Positions 43,901 to 51,235 of a stretch of 64,000 bases of DNA are shown in pieces. The stretch covers positions 12,460,373-12,524,372 of the forward strand of contig CM038471.1 of assembly GCA_021464415.1 (NCBI GenBank), in the 5' to 3' direction. The translations under genes were made by a program, and so were the position numbers. Every line of letters starts with the position of its first letter. The first letter of the stretch is position 1. Below the pieces are notes generated by a model that made no database searches, was not told where the DNA came from, and worked only from the letters and a program-made list of their open reading frames with translations. Origin of the DNA: Lonicera japonica. Its lineage: Eukaryota; Streptophyta; Magnoliopsida; Dipsacales; Caprifoliaceae.

Positions 43901-46477
43901 GATGTGTGGACCTCATTATATGCATAGGGATTTTGAATGAGTTCATCAATTCCAGTGGATGTTGTAAATTTCAACCCACAATTGGTTCTCTTTGTTTTAA
44001 TTTTCATTCATGAAAGTCGGCAATTCTTAACGCCAAAACAATTTTGGCGCACTAGTAAAGGCAGAAATTGCATTGGAATTTGTGAACATGTATAAATTCC
44101 TATTCATTTAATGAGATGTAGCATTTTGATCTTGGAGCATTTCTGTGTATATATTTAGTCTGATAAGAACATGGAAGGGTAGTTTAGGTGAACTAAAATG
44201 AGTGTCCTTATTTTGAAATGGAAATGTAAGGTGTCCTCTTTAGTTTATATTAAATGAGCCCTTTCTCTTGTGGAATTCTTGTAATCACATATATATAAAT
44301 GTAGAGACATCAATTTACATGTGAACATTCAGAGAAACACGTGTACATGAAAAGATAGGATATGGTAGTTGCCTACTTTTTCAGCATCTTAACCAATCCG
44401 ACCCTTAAATTTTTTGTGAAAATGCTTCTTAAAAAAATTGTGGTTTAGTGCAAGTCATTTGAGTATCTAATATACATCTTTCTATTAATATTGCAGTGGA
44501 CCACCAACGGAGTGTTTTGTCTTCCATGCACGGGCAACTGAAATCACATTGCCATCTCTTGCAAAGGTATCCTAATACTTCTAATTGTTTTTTATTGTGA
44601 TCCACTTTAGTTATAAGTTTGCACTACAAATTTCTTTTCGTGTTACTTGAAAATTACACGAGTGAACTGTTCATGGGCATTGTCACAACCTAATCTGTGT
44701 GCATTTAAGAGACTTTTAACAAGGCTGCATTTTTTTTTATTATGGAATGTATGATATTTTTGTTTTGAATAATAAAGGTGAATATAGAAACTCTTTGTTT
44801 ATATGAATGCATAGAGTTATTGTTCCATATCTTCATTTGTTTTAAAGCTTGCTAGTTTTTGTCAGCATGCTTGACTGTTTCTTGCTTGAGGAGATAAATC
44901 TTGGTGTGCGGGGTGGGAGCCTTTGGGACGGGGTGTTGGGTTGAGATGCGCATGCTTTGTTTTTAAGAAAATTACGCGAAGTCTTTGCCTAGGAGCTTTA
45001 GTTAAAATGCACAAACGAAGATACTTAGACCTCCTCTTTAAAATTGAAAAAAAAAAAAAAAAACCGTGAAGACTGAAGACGTTCTAACCTTGATACGACA
45101 CTACACTTGTTTCATAGTTTGTATGTGTACTGATATAGGCCCCTTGTTTTCATTGGCATTCAGTGGAATCCAGATGTTGTATAAGAGGTTAGCAATATTT
45201 AATTATAAGAAAAAAAAATAATGGTTTTGCATTTGAGCTGAAAACTCTGGATATATATATATATATATTGTTGTTGTAGTTCTCCAAAACTTGTAAATTT
45301 GTTTGGGCAGAGCCTGAAATGAATTTAGGCTTCTTACTCTGGCTAACGGATTTAAATGCAAGCATGTTTACTTTTTATCTATTTTTTTCCTTTGAATCTT
45401 TTTCATTGGTCGCATCAAGTTTCTCCTTTCTTTTGACTTCTAAAGCTCTCCAGAATGCTTCCTGAACCTACCATTATACATTTACATGCCCTAAATTGAA
45501 ATTCCCTTTTACTAATAGGATTATATTCTTTCATTGTAATTAAAGGAAAGGGAATGCACAAAAGCAATGTGTATTGAGTTGGTTGCTAACAGGTTCTTAC
45601 GCAAGGTACCTAACCTCTCTATCAATCATTTTATTGTCATATCAAACACTTACCCTTGTGGAATGTTACAAGATTGTCAATTTCTGCTATATGTATATAT
45701 ATATATTCCCATTTGCAATTCTACCCGATCTATTTTGAATATCCTTTTCCAAAGATGTAGTAGAGTTGCGTGATGGATATGGGATATAAACAAAGGGTTG
45801 CTCCATCACCTATGAAAACATATATTATGGATACCCAAAGGCATGGCTTTTTTCAATTTTAGTTATTTTCGGTTACGCTAAGGGAGTGTTTGGGTACACG
45901 GTTTTGGAATGCTATTGGAATTTCAAATTTATAGAATTGCAATTATTGGCACTGCTATGCCATAAATTACAATTCAATCCTTTAGATTAGACGGTTTTAG
46001 AATTTTGATAGAATTTAAATCTAGGCCTAATTGTGCTATCCGAACAATGGAATTCTAGTTCCATGACTCAATTCCAATTCCATGGCATTGGTGTTGCCAA
46101 ACACACCCTAATTCTATTTCAAGTACTATATGTATTTATTATGACCACGTGCAAGAATGTTATCGAAATAAATATTATAATTACAAACTTTTTATGTACA
46201 GATGTACAACTAATATACTATATAGTTGGATATAGGGCCTTTCTTATTCAATCAATCAATCAATCTTTCTTTTGCGGGTTTTTGTTCCCAGATGGTTCGA
46301 GTTCTCGTGGCAACTTCAATAAGGGAAGCAGCAGCAGGGGCAGAAGATGATGCATTGATAAAGCTGATGGATGCCACTTGCAGACGCGCCACTGCTCCGC
46401 CAGCTCCCCCTGATGGCCTTTGCCTTTTCGACGTTGGCTATACTGATTTTGATCCACAATTTTGCTTAATACACTGA
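19838..46477 (+). CDS. TruA-type tRNA pseudouridine synthase, nine exons, 419 aa
   Basis: Exons: 19838-19914, 28191-28296, 33434-33612, 34298-34443, 40880-40971, 42391-42734, 44497-44566, 45546-45605, 46292-46477. They total 1260 nt with every splice phase consistent and GT-AG borders. TruA-family enzymes convert uridine to pseudouridine in tRNA, classically in the anticodon arm. Visible motifs are SYHGASFDGWQKQPGLNTVQ (residues 101-120), the catalytic loop AGRTDKGVTA with the nucleophilic Asp at 157, SAPGKL before the SKVSRAFHPNFSAKWRRYMY segment (about 199-218), and the C-terminal MVRVLVATSIREAAAGA (359-375). An acidic linker (about 222-275) separates the two halves, a feature of the eukaryotic branch. 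The start is the first ATG after an in-frame TAA. No clear transit peptide is present, so cytosol or nucleus is likelier than an organelle. The length is normal, but the locus is unusually long because of transposon-filled introns. Confidence 0.92.
19985..20530 (+). repeat. partial tandem duplication in intron 1
   Basis: The block with TAGTATCTTTTGGTTCAATT, GGGCTAAAT..TTGAATTTTTTTCATGA and GTGGGTGAAATGAT (about 20214-20345) repeats the block at about 19985-20110. The following AAGCA.A.A.TACAACTT.TCAAAG.AGT text is also doubled (about 20186 and 20478). The period is roughly 230-290 bp. Confidence 0.65.
20552..21152 (+). promoter_or_regulatory. LINE 5' untranslated region, probable internal promoter
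   Basis: About 600 bp between the target duplication and the ORF1 ATG. It is rich in CACC, CATCATC and TAACC words (for example AACCCTAACCATCGTC), unlike the AT-rich surroundings. LINEs carry their promoter here. No specific site can be named. Confidence 0.4.
21153..23884 (+). pseudogene. LINE ORF1 (nucleic-acid-binding, DUF4283-like), frameshifted
   Basis: The first frame runs from the ATG at 21153 for 132 residues to a TGA at 21551, and the rest is in another frame up to 23884. The junction near 21545-21560 needs one frameshift. The second part carries SYADTLRKN and a DUF4283-type fold: FKCRIRLRPFQADRAFFIC, then GGWVSVAGLPISMWNQSYF and AEYCGGLLEIHQDTLSMRN. A long acidic, poorly structured region follows, then a C-terminal GLSEEEWQKFNAILSKMG. 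No CCHC knuckle is visible. ORF1 proteins of plant LINEs coat the element RNA. The TGA overlaps the ORF2 ATG as ATGA at 23881-23884, which suggests ORF2 is made by termination and restart. Confidence 0.8.
23881..27541 (+). pseudogene. LINE ORF2 (endonuclease-reverse transcriptase), two frameshifts
   Basis: Frame 1 (23881-25659) holds an APE-type endonuclease (SWNVRGLG, LQETK, GGDFNVV, SRLDRFL, SDHFPLVLD) and the start of the reverse transcriptase (KAPGPDGF, YRPISLVTSLYKILAKVLA, QGAFVKGRQI). A one-base loss near 25629, just before the AYD block, shifts the frame. The second frame (to 27062) holds GIRQGDPLSPF and the catalytic LQFADDTIFF, then the thumb region. A second shift near 27010-27025 leads into the C-terminal zinc-binding domain (WKVGIPPKVKVFAWLASW, CTLCKKGGESIDHVLVHC), ending at 27541. 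It would nick target DNA and copy the element RNA, but cannot do so as it stands. Confidence 0.88.
28191..28296 (+). CDS. pseudouridine synthase exon 2
   Basis: Follows a GGGGGGCAG acceptor. It encodes ESYQFMHTRPWQKVADFY and on to LPRLFGIE, ending in phase 0 at GAG|GTGGGT. Confidence 0.88.
28534..28684. mobile_element. short palindromic-end MITE in intron 2
   Basis: The ends are inverted copies of TTAAC[G/A]TGTGCCCTA[A]GGGCACATGTTAA, each itself nearly palindromic around GTGCCC/GGGCAC. The interior (about 95 bp) carries TCCCAACATGCATTAAAT. A partial inverted copy occurs at about 32073-32180. Confidence 0.7.
28685..30299. other. intron 2 sequence without recognised features
   Basis: Degenerate, mostly AT-rich. 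Short open stretches on the minus strand (29897-30305) read like fragments of old retroelement coding sequence, but no domain could be named. Confidence 0.3.
30300..30530 (-). mobile_element. LINE ORF2 C-terminal fragment, minus strand
   Basis: The minus strand reads GGERNIRYFEGKESPLRDLL, which resembles the W[E/H]ERNARIFE segment after the zinc-binding domain of the intron 1 LINE. Both ends are undefined and the frame is broken. Confidence 0.45.
30955..31465 (+). mobile_element. 5'-truncated LINE (3' end of ORF2 plus tail)
   Basis: The frame 30989-31306 (RWHDFLLIDWFSRGNRKRF, LWRCLVMSIAWGVWLERKSR, stop after LYLALRAV) matches the last ~100 residues of ORF2 in the intron 1 LINE (WHDLLGLDWQFSGNKKKSK, WRCCCLALAWGIWHERNAR). 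It ends in an A-rich tail at about 31457-31480. At the 5' junction, TTCTCTAGAGGCAATAGAAA (about 30960) repeats an internal stretch at about 31040, perhaps a template switch. Confidence 0.7.
31489..31625 (-). mobile_element. LINE ORF2 internal fragment, inverted, abutting the previous tail
   Basis: The minus strand reads HLVNWTEVTKPKSKGGLGIG, then NKALLGKWRWRF, matching the LLNWDLVSKSKDKGGLGIGN region of the intron 1 LINE. It lies just beyond the A-rich tail of the plus-strand fragment, in the opposite direction. Confidence 0.7.
31626..33433. other. rest of intron 2
   Basis: No gene. A partial inverted copy of the 28534 MITE lies at about 32073-32180 (AATGCATGTTGGGATTTAAT, then TTAACATGTGCCCTTGGGGC). 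The remainder is AT-rich. Confidence 0.45.
33434..33612 (+). CDS. pseudouridine synthase exon 3
   Basis: Acceptor CTTCACAG. It encodes RSPIHHDADIEAFNKWELVD and on through SYHGASFDGWQKQPGLNTVQ, ending after two bases of a Gly codon at GG|GTTTGT. It contains the conserved TruA N-terminal Y-x-G-x-x-F-x-G-W-Q-x-Q motif. Confidence 0.9.
33777..34199. mobile_element. MITE of the GGTGTGTTTGG family in intron 3
   Basis: The ends are GGGTGTGTTTGGATG and TTGCCAAACACACCA, inverted to each other. The interior is rich in TGGAATTCTAATTCTA-type words on both strands, so much of it can fold back. TAA flanks both ends. Related copies lie at 45879-46111 and possibly 62900-63420. Confidence 0.65.
34298..34443 (+). 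CDS. pseudouridine synthase exon 4 (catalytic loop)
   Basis: Acceptor TGTATTCAG. It encodes IVETSLGKFVDEKKAELLQE and then CATVAGRTDKGVTAFQQVCS with the catalytic Asp157. The donor used is T|GTATGT, leaving one base that the next exon completes to a Tyr codon. A tempting earlier GTTTGT would drop the conserved VCSF. Confidence 0.9.
34500..34700 (-). repeat. repeat-like segment beside the TRIM element
   Basis: GTGTAACGACCCGCATCCCA...TAGTGTAATGGATC followed by GGGCTAGCCATTTTGGGAGA is unlike the surrounding AT-rich intron. It may be part of a longer repeat that includes the adjacent TRIM. Not resolved. Confidence 0.3.
34789..35094 (-). mobile_element. TRIM-like mini LTR retrotransposon, copy 1
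   Basis: Two direct terminal repeats of about 70 bp (34789-34860 and 35027-35094) read, on the minus strand, TGTT...CTAACA with GCTTAAGC near the middle. Inside the right repeat, on the minus strand, TAGTATCGCATG resembles the Met-tRNA primer-binding site TGGTATCAGAGC. Before the other repeat is the purine-rich GTGAGGGAAG. The flanks are ATATG and ATATT, a 5-bp duplication with one mismatch. At about 306 bp it has no coding capacity. Confidence 0.7.
35173..35388 (-). other. unrecognised coding-like fragment
   Basis: A minus-strand frame of 71 codons (DSIDASGHYGSDQIKNEV, TWEDLPNQRKKHVYLGILRT, then LRSEAMQVQHVLT and stop) has a composition more like a real protein than its neighbours. It lies between a TRIM and an LTR within intron 4. 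I do not recognise the family. It may be a captured or retrocopied exon. Confidence 0.3.
35405..36420 (+). mobile_element. possible small decayed LTR retroelement
   Basis: A segment with ATTGT[TT]TA[G/T]TTGTCTT[T/G]AGTCAAAACATACCA occurs at about 35455-35500 and 36245-36290. After the first, TTGGTACCAGAGGGAAC (35677-35695) resembles a Met-tRNA primer-binding site. Before the second, AAGGGAGTAG followed by TGTTGGAAATCAAG (36179) looks like a polypurine tract and LTR start. The inside has no long frame but includes a doubled GGTACTTCTTTGGGAATGCA at about 36013-36052. The boundaries are uncertain. Confidence 0.45.
36448..37008 (+). mobile_element. LINE 5' end fragment (ORF1 start), plus strand
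   Basis: Reads YRHERGWEYEGTQREGSAYK, FRLEFKSYLFKVDNGGT and later SLVRLHHGVVKDAFSFPAGD, with stops. It matches the 5' part of the neighbouring minus-strand LINE (39575-40122) at high similarity but in the opposite direction. The match stops abruptly at 37008, where the minus-strand ORF2 begins. Confidence 0.75.
37009..40232 (-). mobile_element. 3'-truncated LINE, minus strand, decayed ORF1 and ORF2 start
   Basis: The minus strand from about 40230 reads an ORF1 start (YRNERGWEYKGTQRKGS), the NTYAEVMVKKQREEV region (39412-39801), a DUF4283-like block (GGWIEVSDLPLKWWKMEVFK, about 38818-39225), an acidic region (38085-38797), a C-terminal GLNSHEREKFSKLLKKMA (37422-38048), and then an ORF2 endonuclease start (NWEIVGVVSGARYKDWAFLP, GVYGPCRYRERHSLWEELAD, 37009-37400). 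Several frameshifts and stops break both frames. The remaining ORF2 is missing. It belongs to a different LINE lineage from the intron 1 copy, judging by its N-terminus, and lies in intron 4 opposite to the host gene. Confidence 0.8.
40233..40879. other. rest of intron 4
   Basis: AT-rich with no recognised feature. The acceptor CCTTTCTAG precedes exon 5. Confidence 0.4.
40880..40971 (+). CDS. pseudouridine synthase exon 5
   Basis: Begins AT, completing Tyr170, then TWNKDIKAQDVGDAINESAP and GKLRALSVSK, ending in phase 0 at AAG|GTATTA. The A-I-N-x-x-A-P-x-x-L/I-x-V pattern is typical of TruA enzymes. Confidence 0.88.
41415..41672 (-). mobile_element. TRIM-like mini LTR retrotransposon, copy 2
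   Basis: Same architecture and direction as 34789-35094. The left repeat (41415-41487) reads, on the minus strand, TGTTTGAGAGCATGATATTC to TTTCTAACA, preceded by the polypurine-like GAGAGGGAG. The right repeat starts at 41619 next to TAGTATTTGCAC, in primer-site position. The right repeat is shortened or diverged at its far end. Confidence 0.65.
41971..42267 (+). mobile_element. short 5'-truncated LINE tail with 16-bp target duplication
   Basis: The segment ends AATAAAGTGGG...TTTCTGATCAAAAAAT, close to the 3' end of the intron 1 LINE (AATAAAAGCGTTTTGTTTCTGATCAAAA in two overlapping parts). TTACA[G/A]CACATAATTA lies immediately outside both ends (41955-41970 and 42268-42283) with one mismatch in 16. 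Only the end of ORF2 and the 3' untranslated region remain. Confidence 0.85.
42391..42734 (+). CDS. pseudouridine synthase exon 6
   Basis: Acceptor CATCACAG. It encodes VSRAFHPNFSAKWRRYMYIF, then an acidic stretch of about 55 residues rich in D, E and N, then KFCVSKVNRLLRQLEGKLLS and IFARDTKASRS. It ends two bases into a codon at AT|GTAAGA. Confidence 0.9.
42939..43331. mobile_element. palindromic Mutator-like MITE in intron 6
   Basis: Flanked by the identical 10-mer TACTTTTGAG (42929-42938 and 43332-43341). The ends share ATTTCAAGTAAGG in inverted orientation, and the pairing continues through ACCGGGCCATTTGGCA and GATGAAATTTGGTGGAGATG. Each half also contains its own smaller inverted repeat (GAACATCTCCACCAAATTTC against its complement), so the element can form nested hairpins. 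The 10-bp duplication suggests a Mutator-like element. Confidence 0.75.
44497..44566 (+). CDS. pseudouridine synthase exon 7
   Basis: Acceptor ATATTGCAG. The first base completes Ile, then GPPTECFVFHARATEITLPS and LAK, ending in phase 0 at AAG|GTATCC. The P-P-T-E-C-F-V-x-H-A-R-A pattern corresponds to the second half of the TruA fold. Confidence 0.88.
45546..45605 (+). CDS. pseudouridine synthase exon 8
   Basis: A 60-bp exon of exactly 20 codons (ERECTKAMCIELVANRFLRK) between acceptor ATTAAAG and donor GTACCT. The NRFLRKMVR join with exon 9 is the family's conserved F-x-R/H-x-M-V-R segment. Confidence 0.88.
45879..46111. mobile_element. MITE of the GGTGTGTTTGG family in intron 8
   Basis: The left end AAGGGAGTGTTTGGGTACA and the right end TTGCCAAACACACCCTA are inverted to each other. 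The interior is built of GGAATT-type words like the copy at 33777-34199. Confidence 0.6.
46292..46477 (+). CDS. pseudouridine synthase exon 9 (C-terminus)
   Basis: Acceptor TGTTCCCAG. It encodes MVRVLVATSIREAAAGAEDD, then the C-terminal GLCLFDVGYTDFDPQFCLIH and a TGA stop. The MVRxLVAT-x(n)-A segment and the late L-x-L-x-x-V-x-Y are conserved in TruA proteins. Confidence 0.9.
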   Translation: MVRVLVATSIREAAAGAEDDALIKLMDATCRRATAPPAPPDGLCLFDVGYTDFDPQFCLIH

Positions 46478-49400
46478 GGTCTATTTCAACTCACATGTTT
46501 CAGTAGCTAAATTAGTACTCCCTCTGTTCTGAATTAAAAGTTCACTATTTGTATGTGGGATGTCCGAAACTAAGAACCCGTTTTCTATTTAAGACATAAT
46601 CAATGCAGTTGTTAGATATCCGATTAGTATTAGATTTTATGAGTTGGTAAATGGGGGAAATGGACCCTATTTATGGAAATTGGGGAAATGAGGTATTCAA
46701 GAGGGAGCCCCAAACATCCGAATTTTGATTTGGTTTTGTCGATGGCGTCTTGGTGTTGCCAGATTTGGCCAGCTTGGACTTGTGATAGACTTATTTTTGG
46801 TGGATGTTGTTAAAATGAGGTTTACCTTATTGTTAAACATATCTCAAATTATAAATTATAATAGAACAAACATAACACGTGCAAATAAATTAGTATGCTA
46901 CTCACACTTAGATTATCGGGATTCGGGAAAAATGAGGTTTGTAGTACCGATGATAAATAAAATGCGGCGGAGTGGTGTACATTGGTCTTGTTTTGTTTAG
47001 GTTTTTTCATCGACTAGTTTTTGTGCATGTGTGTTGCACGTGATTTTAGTGTTTGACAAATGTCATTAAATTCATTAATAAATATATATAATTAAGAATT
47101 GAATAATTAGTGTAAAATAAAAATCAAATAAACAAAACAATTAAACAAAACAATCAAATATTACATTATCATTGACTCACTTTCCAGAGATTTCCTGAAG
47201 GGCCCGAAATTTCATGGCATTAACCGTTGTATCATGTCCTCTGCATTTTCCATCCTAAATACAACAAAGGTGTTCTTGATGCAGGACGGAAGTAGGTTCA
47301 AAGGGAAAAGATCACCGTCTTCTACTTAATTTTTTGAATCCACAAGAAAAGAGAGAAAAATATCAAAATATATGATATATTGATAAAATATTGTATTCTA
47401 TTACGTACGGTGCATGATTTATTTATACTACTTTAATCCTAAATCTAAAATAACCAGGATTGCTTGAAGACCACTACAAATCAAATCCTTTTAACTTTAA
47501 GGAAACCCGAATTACCTAAAACGAAATATACTAAAACTAGTACTCTAGACTTCCAAAACCCTAATAACTAAAATAATAAAATATTGGCCCAAAATAATAA
47601 AATTAAAATTACATAAATAATAAATTAAAATTGTATTCACACGTGCCTCATCAGTTCTATTATAAGGGCTTTAAAAATTTGTAGTGTTATGTTGCAAAAT
47701 AGAAATTTGAATCTCTCAAAATGTACATTATTCACCCTTAATCAATTAAAACACATATAATCTTGCTTCAACAAGTTAATTTAGAAAGGGTTCAAGACAA
47801 AGCCAACCAAAGCAAGCAACAAGGTGCAAACCTCTAACAATTTCATCACATTTACATACTTTTGTATTTCTCATTCACAAAACTATTGACATGTTCGAAT
47901 GCCAAATCTGAATGATTTGACATCCAGAAAAAAATAAATAAATCTGGGAGGGAGGACATGAGTCAAATGTTTCATGTGCTTGCTATAGGTACTGGGTTTC
48001 CGGTCTCTAGTGATTTCGGTAATTTTTGAAAGTTAGGTTAGAAGTGTAATTTTTAGAAATTTACGGTTAGAATGCAATTTTATAAACTTATAAGGCCAAA
48101 ACACCCATTTTCTAAAACTAATACCTATTTCATAAGAAAATCATAATTGGGACACTTTTAGAACGACGGGGGAGGGGGTTTCAAAGATGTAAGTCTTAGA
48201 AGTTTAGGGTCCAAAACCCCAAACTTTATGGTCTAAATCGTAATTTTTCCAAACTAAAAGGCTATTGTAGATAAATACAAATCTAAATCACCCTGGCTGA
48301 AAATCAATTTGAGATTGCGAATAGACTTGAAATGTGAAATTTACACTTAAAGACACATCCGTGCACATGCATTCATATTATATTTTTGCACAAGAGGAGG
48401 TAATCTGTCGCAGGTCTAAACGATTTGGTCATTCTTGTTATCGGACAATCTGTCCTCTTCTATTTAAAAAAATGGATTGGCGACTCTTATCTTTATGTAC
48501 GTGCTTACATCAACACTAAATAATTTTCTCTTACAAGATGAGAAATGTATATCTGACATACTTAGTGCATTACAAAAAGTTAGGGATGAAAATCAGGCAA
48601 ATATAAATTTTAACAAAAAGCAAACAATATTATACTTATATTTTGATTAAGCATGATAATAGATCTGAAAATGTGAATTATTAAATTATGTTACCGATGG
48701 GTTTACAAGATCCTTATAAAAAATAATTATCTTATATAATTTTAGCGAAAATATTAATTCAACTTTTGAGCCCGTGTCGAGATCAACAAAATTTTCTAAT
48801 TTAATGAAATTATTATTTTATCGAGTTTCTACTGTATCCCAGTACAGTAGCCATTGTCCGGAAACCTCAACCTCCCTTTCATCGATCCAACTCTAAAGCA
48901 AACCGAAACCATAGAAAACCACACTACAATTCCCACCCTGTTGTTTCCTTACCCATCACATCAAAACCCACAATCACCAAATAAATAGAATCTCCCTGAT
49001 TGTATTGCATATATATAAAGTAGTCAAGAAAATATAATGAAGTTTACTTATTGTATGACTGACTATATGCGATTGATCTAATGGGGGTAATTTGATCTGT
49101 ACGAGGGACGATTTATTTAGTAGGAGATCGCACCTTCGAATTATTTTAGGTGCGTTGTTCCAAAAAAAAAAAAAGAAATTTACCTATTATATAATTTTGG
49201 TTTTTAATATTTTAGTCTTCAAAATTTAATACAAGTTGCACTTTTTTTTAAAAAAAAATTGGACATCTGGTCTATTTTTTGGACTGAAAATCTATGTGAC
49301 AATTTTAAATGAAAGTACAATTCGATTCAAAGTTTGATGACCAAAAGATAGAAAATGAAACATTAGAGATAAAAAAAGTGACAACGTCTAAAGTATAAGA

Positions 49401-49489
49401 TGGGGGAATGTGATTATGTGAATTGCCCTAGTTTGTTTGTTTGTGTTTGTGCATTTTTTTTCTTTTTCTTTTCGGGCTATGATTAAAAA
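46478..49489. other. 3' flank of the synthase gene and intergenic sequence
   Basis: TACTCCCTCTGTTCTGAATT at 46515 matches the start of plant Stowaway MITEs, but no right end was found. The rest is AT-rich with no gene. Confidence 0.4.
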
Positions 49490-50625
49490 AGGCTAAATAA
49501 CAAAAAATGGTAACGAACTTTGACCTTTTTTACGCTTTGGTCAACGAACCTTCTTTTTGGTCAATTGTGAGAAGTAACTTTTTAATTGTTGTCACTTTGA
49601 TCCATCCATCACATTCCGTTAAATTTGGCTAATGGAATTTACCCCAAATTTTCAAGTATTTACACAAACCACCCCCAATATTAATTCATTTTTTTTAAAA
49701 AAGGAAGAAGAAAAATTTCTCTCTCTCAATATTATTTATAAAGTATCTGACCATTCCAATAATAATATGTTACTTATGATTACCATATTTAATCTTTGAA
49801 AACAATAAATAATCTCTTAGGAGTCACAAGTTTTTTTTCTTTTCTTTTCTTTTTTTTTTAAAAAAGAACATCATCCAACAATTGTGTAAATTGAAGAACC
49901 TTAGACCTTAGTACTATTAGTAAAATAGTAACTTAGGAATGGACTTCACAACAGATCCAAAAAAAAAAGTACTTCCACAACACAATAAAACCCAAAACTC
50001 TCCAAAATACATATTTACGAATATTCTCACTACAAATAGTACATGTATATAATGGATTTGTATTATCTTTAATTTCCTTTTTTTTAGTGAGAATGTTCGT
50101 ACACATGTACTTTGGGGAGTTTTAGGTTTTAGTGTGTTGTGGAAGCATTATTTTTTTTGATCTATTATGAAGTACATCCCTAAGTTACTATTTTACTAAT
50201 AGTACTGAGGTATAAAGTTCTTCAATTTACACAACTGTTGGATGAGGTTCTTTTTTTAAAAAAAAAAAAAGAAAAAAAACTTGTGACCCCTAAGAGATTA
50301 TTTATTGTTTTCAAAAATTAAATATGGTAATCATAAGTCACATATTGTTATTGGAATAGTCAGATACTTTATAAATAATATTGAGAGAGAGATTTTTCTT
50401 CTCCTTTTTTTTTGTTTTTTTAAAGAAAATGAATTAATATTGGGGGTGGTTTGTGTAAATACTTGAAAAATTGGAGTAAATTCCGTTAGCCAAATTTAAC
50501 GGAATGTGATGGATGGACCAAAGTGAGAGCAATTACAAAGTTACTTCCCATAATTGAACAAAAAAAAAAGTTCGATGACCAAAGCGTAAAAAAGATCAAA
50601 GTTCACATGAAAAAATGTATTTTTT
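49490..50625. mobile_element. foldback element with arms of about 530 bp
   Basis: The left arm (about 49500-50028) and the right arm (about 50088-50616) are inverted copies over nearly their whole length. Shared landmarks include CATCCATCACATTCCGTTAA, GTATTTACACAAACCACCCC, TACTATTAGTAAAATAGTAA and CAACACA[A/C]TAAAACC. Only about 60 bp separates them. No protein is encoded. Terminal words (TTTGACCTTTTTTACGCTTT) resemble Mutator-like foldback elements. Clean target duplications were not identified. Confidence 0.8.
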
Positions 50626-51235
50626 TTCCTGGTCTTCTTTGTTGTGGTTTACGTTAAAATGTTAAAATATTCAAGAATACATTCACACGTTCTATTCAAC
50701 ATCTCATCTAGCTTTAGAATGATCCCTTTATTAGTTACCACGTGTCTTTCAAACTTACACCTTGTGAGTTGCGTCTCAAGTAATTTGTGACTTTAGAAAA
50801 TTTCGGTTGATGACTTTAACCACATGCGATCACATCAAAACAATGTTTTAGCCTTTGTATTAGTTTGAGATCATGAGTTCCAATTTCGCGATAAGCGTAT
50901 TTCGAATAACTTAATTGTGAAAGTTCATAAAAGAAAAAAAAAAGTTATGTTGTGTTGTGTTGTAACCCACTTAGCTGATCAGCGGCTCCTTTAAGAATAG
51001 ATTAAGATTATCGCTTGTACTTAAAAAAAGAAGAAGAAAGATTCCTAAAGTAAACAAGGATTTCCTCATATCCATTATTATTCGTTCCAATTTTAATTGT
51101 TCATTCGAGTCTAGTCAAGAGTTAAACCACTGAATTTTTTCATAAAACTAGCTTGGTGGAAATGATTTCTTTAATGAATGTCTCCACAAAATTTCCTCAC
51201 AACAATAATTTTGAAGTTGGTGAATCAATTTTTTT
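50626..51235. other. intergenic, no gene recognised
   Basis: AT-rich. The GTTAAACCACTGAATTTTTT...GGTGGAAATGATTT text near 51121-51170 is distantly like the duplicated block in intron 1 of the synthase gene (about 20040-20110), so a dispersed repeat may be present. Confidence 0.35.

Noticed and set aside
46515..46560. Complete Stowaway MITE
   Set aside because: Only the left-end text TACTCCCTCTGTTC is visible; no inverted right end was found downstream.
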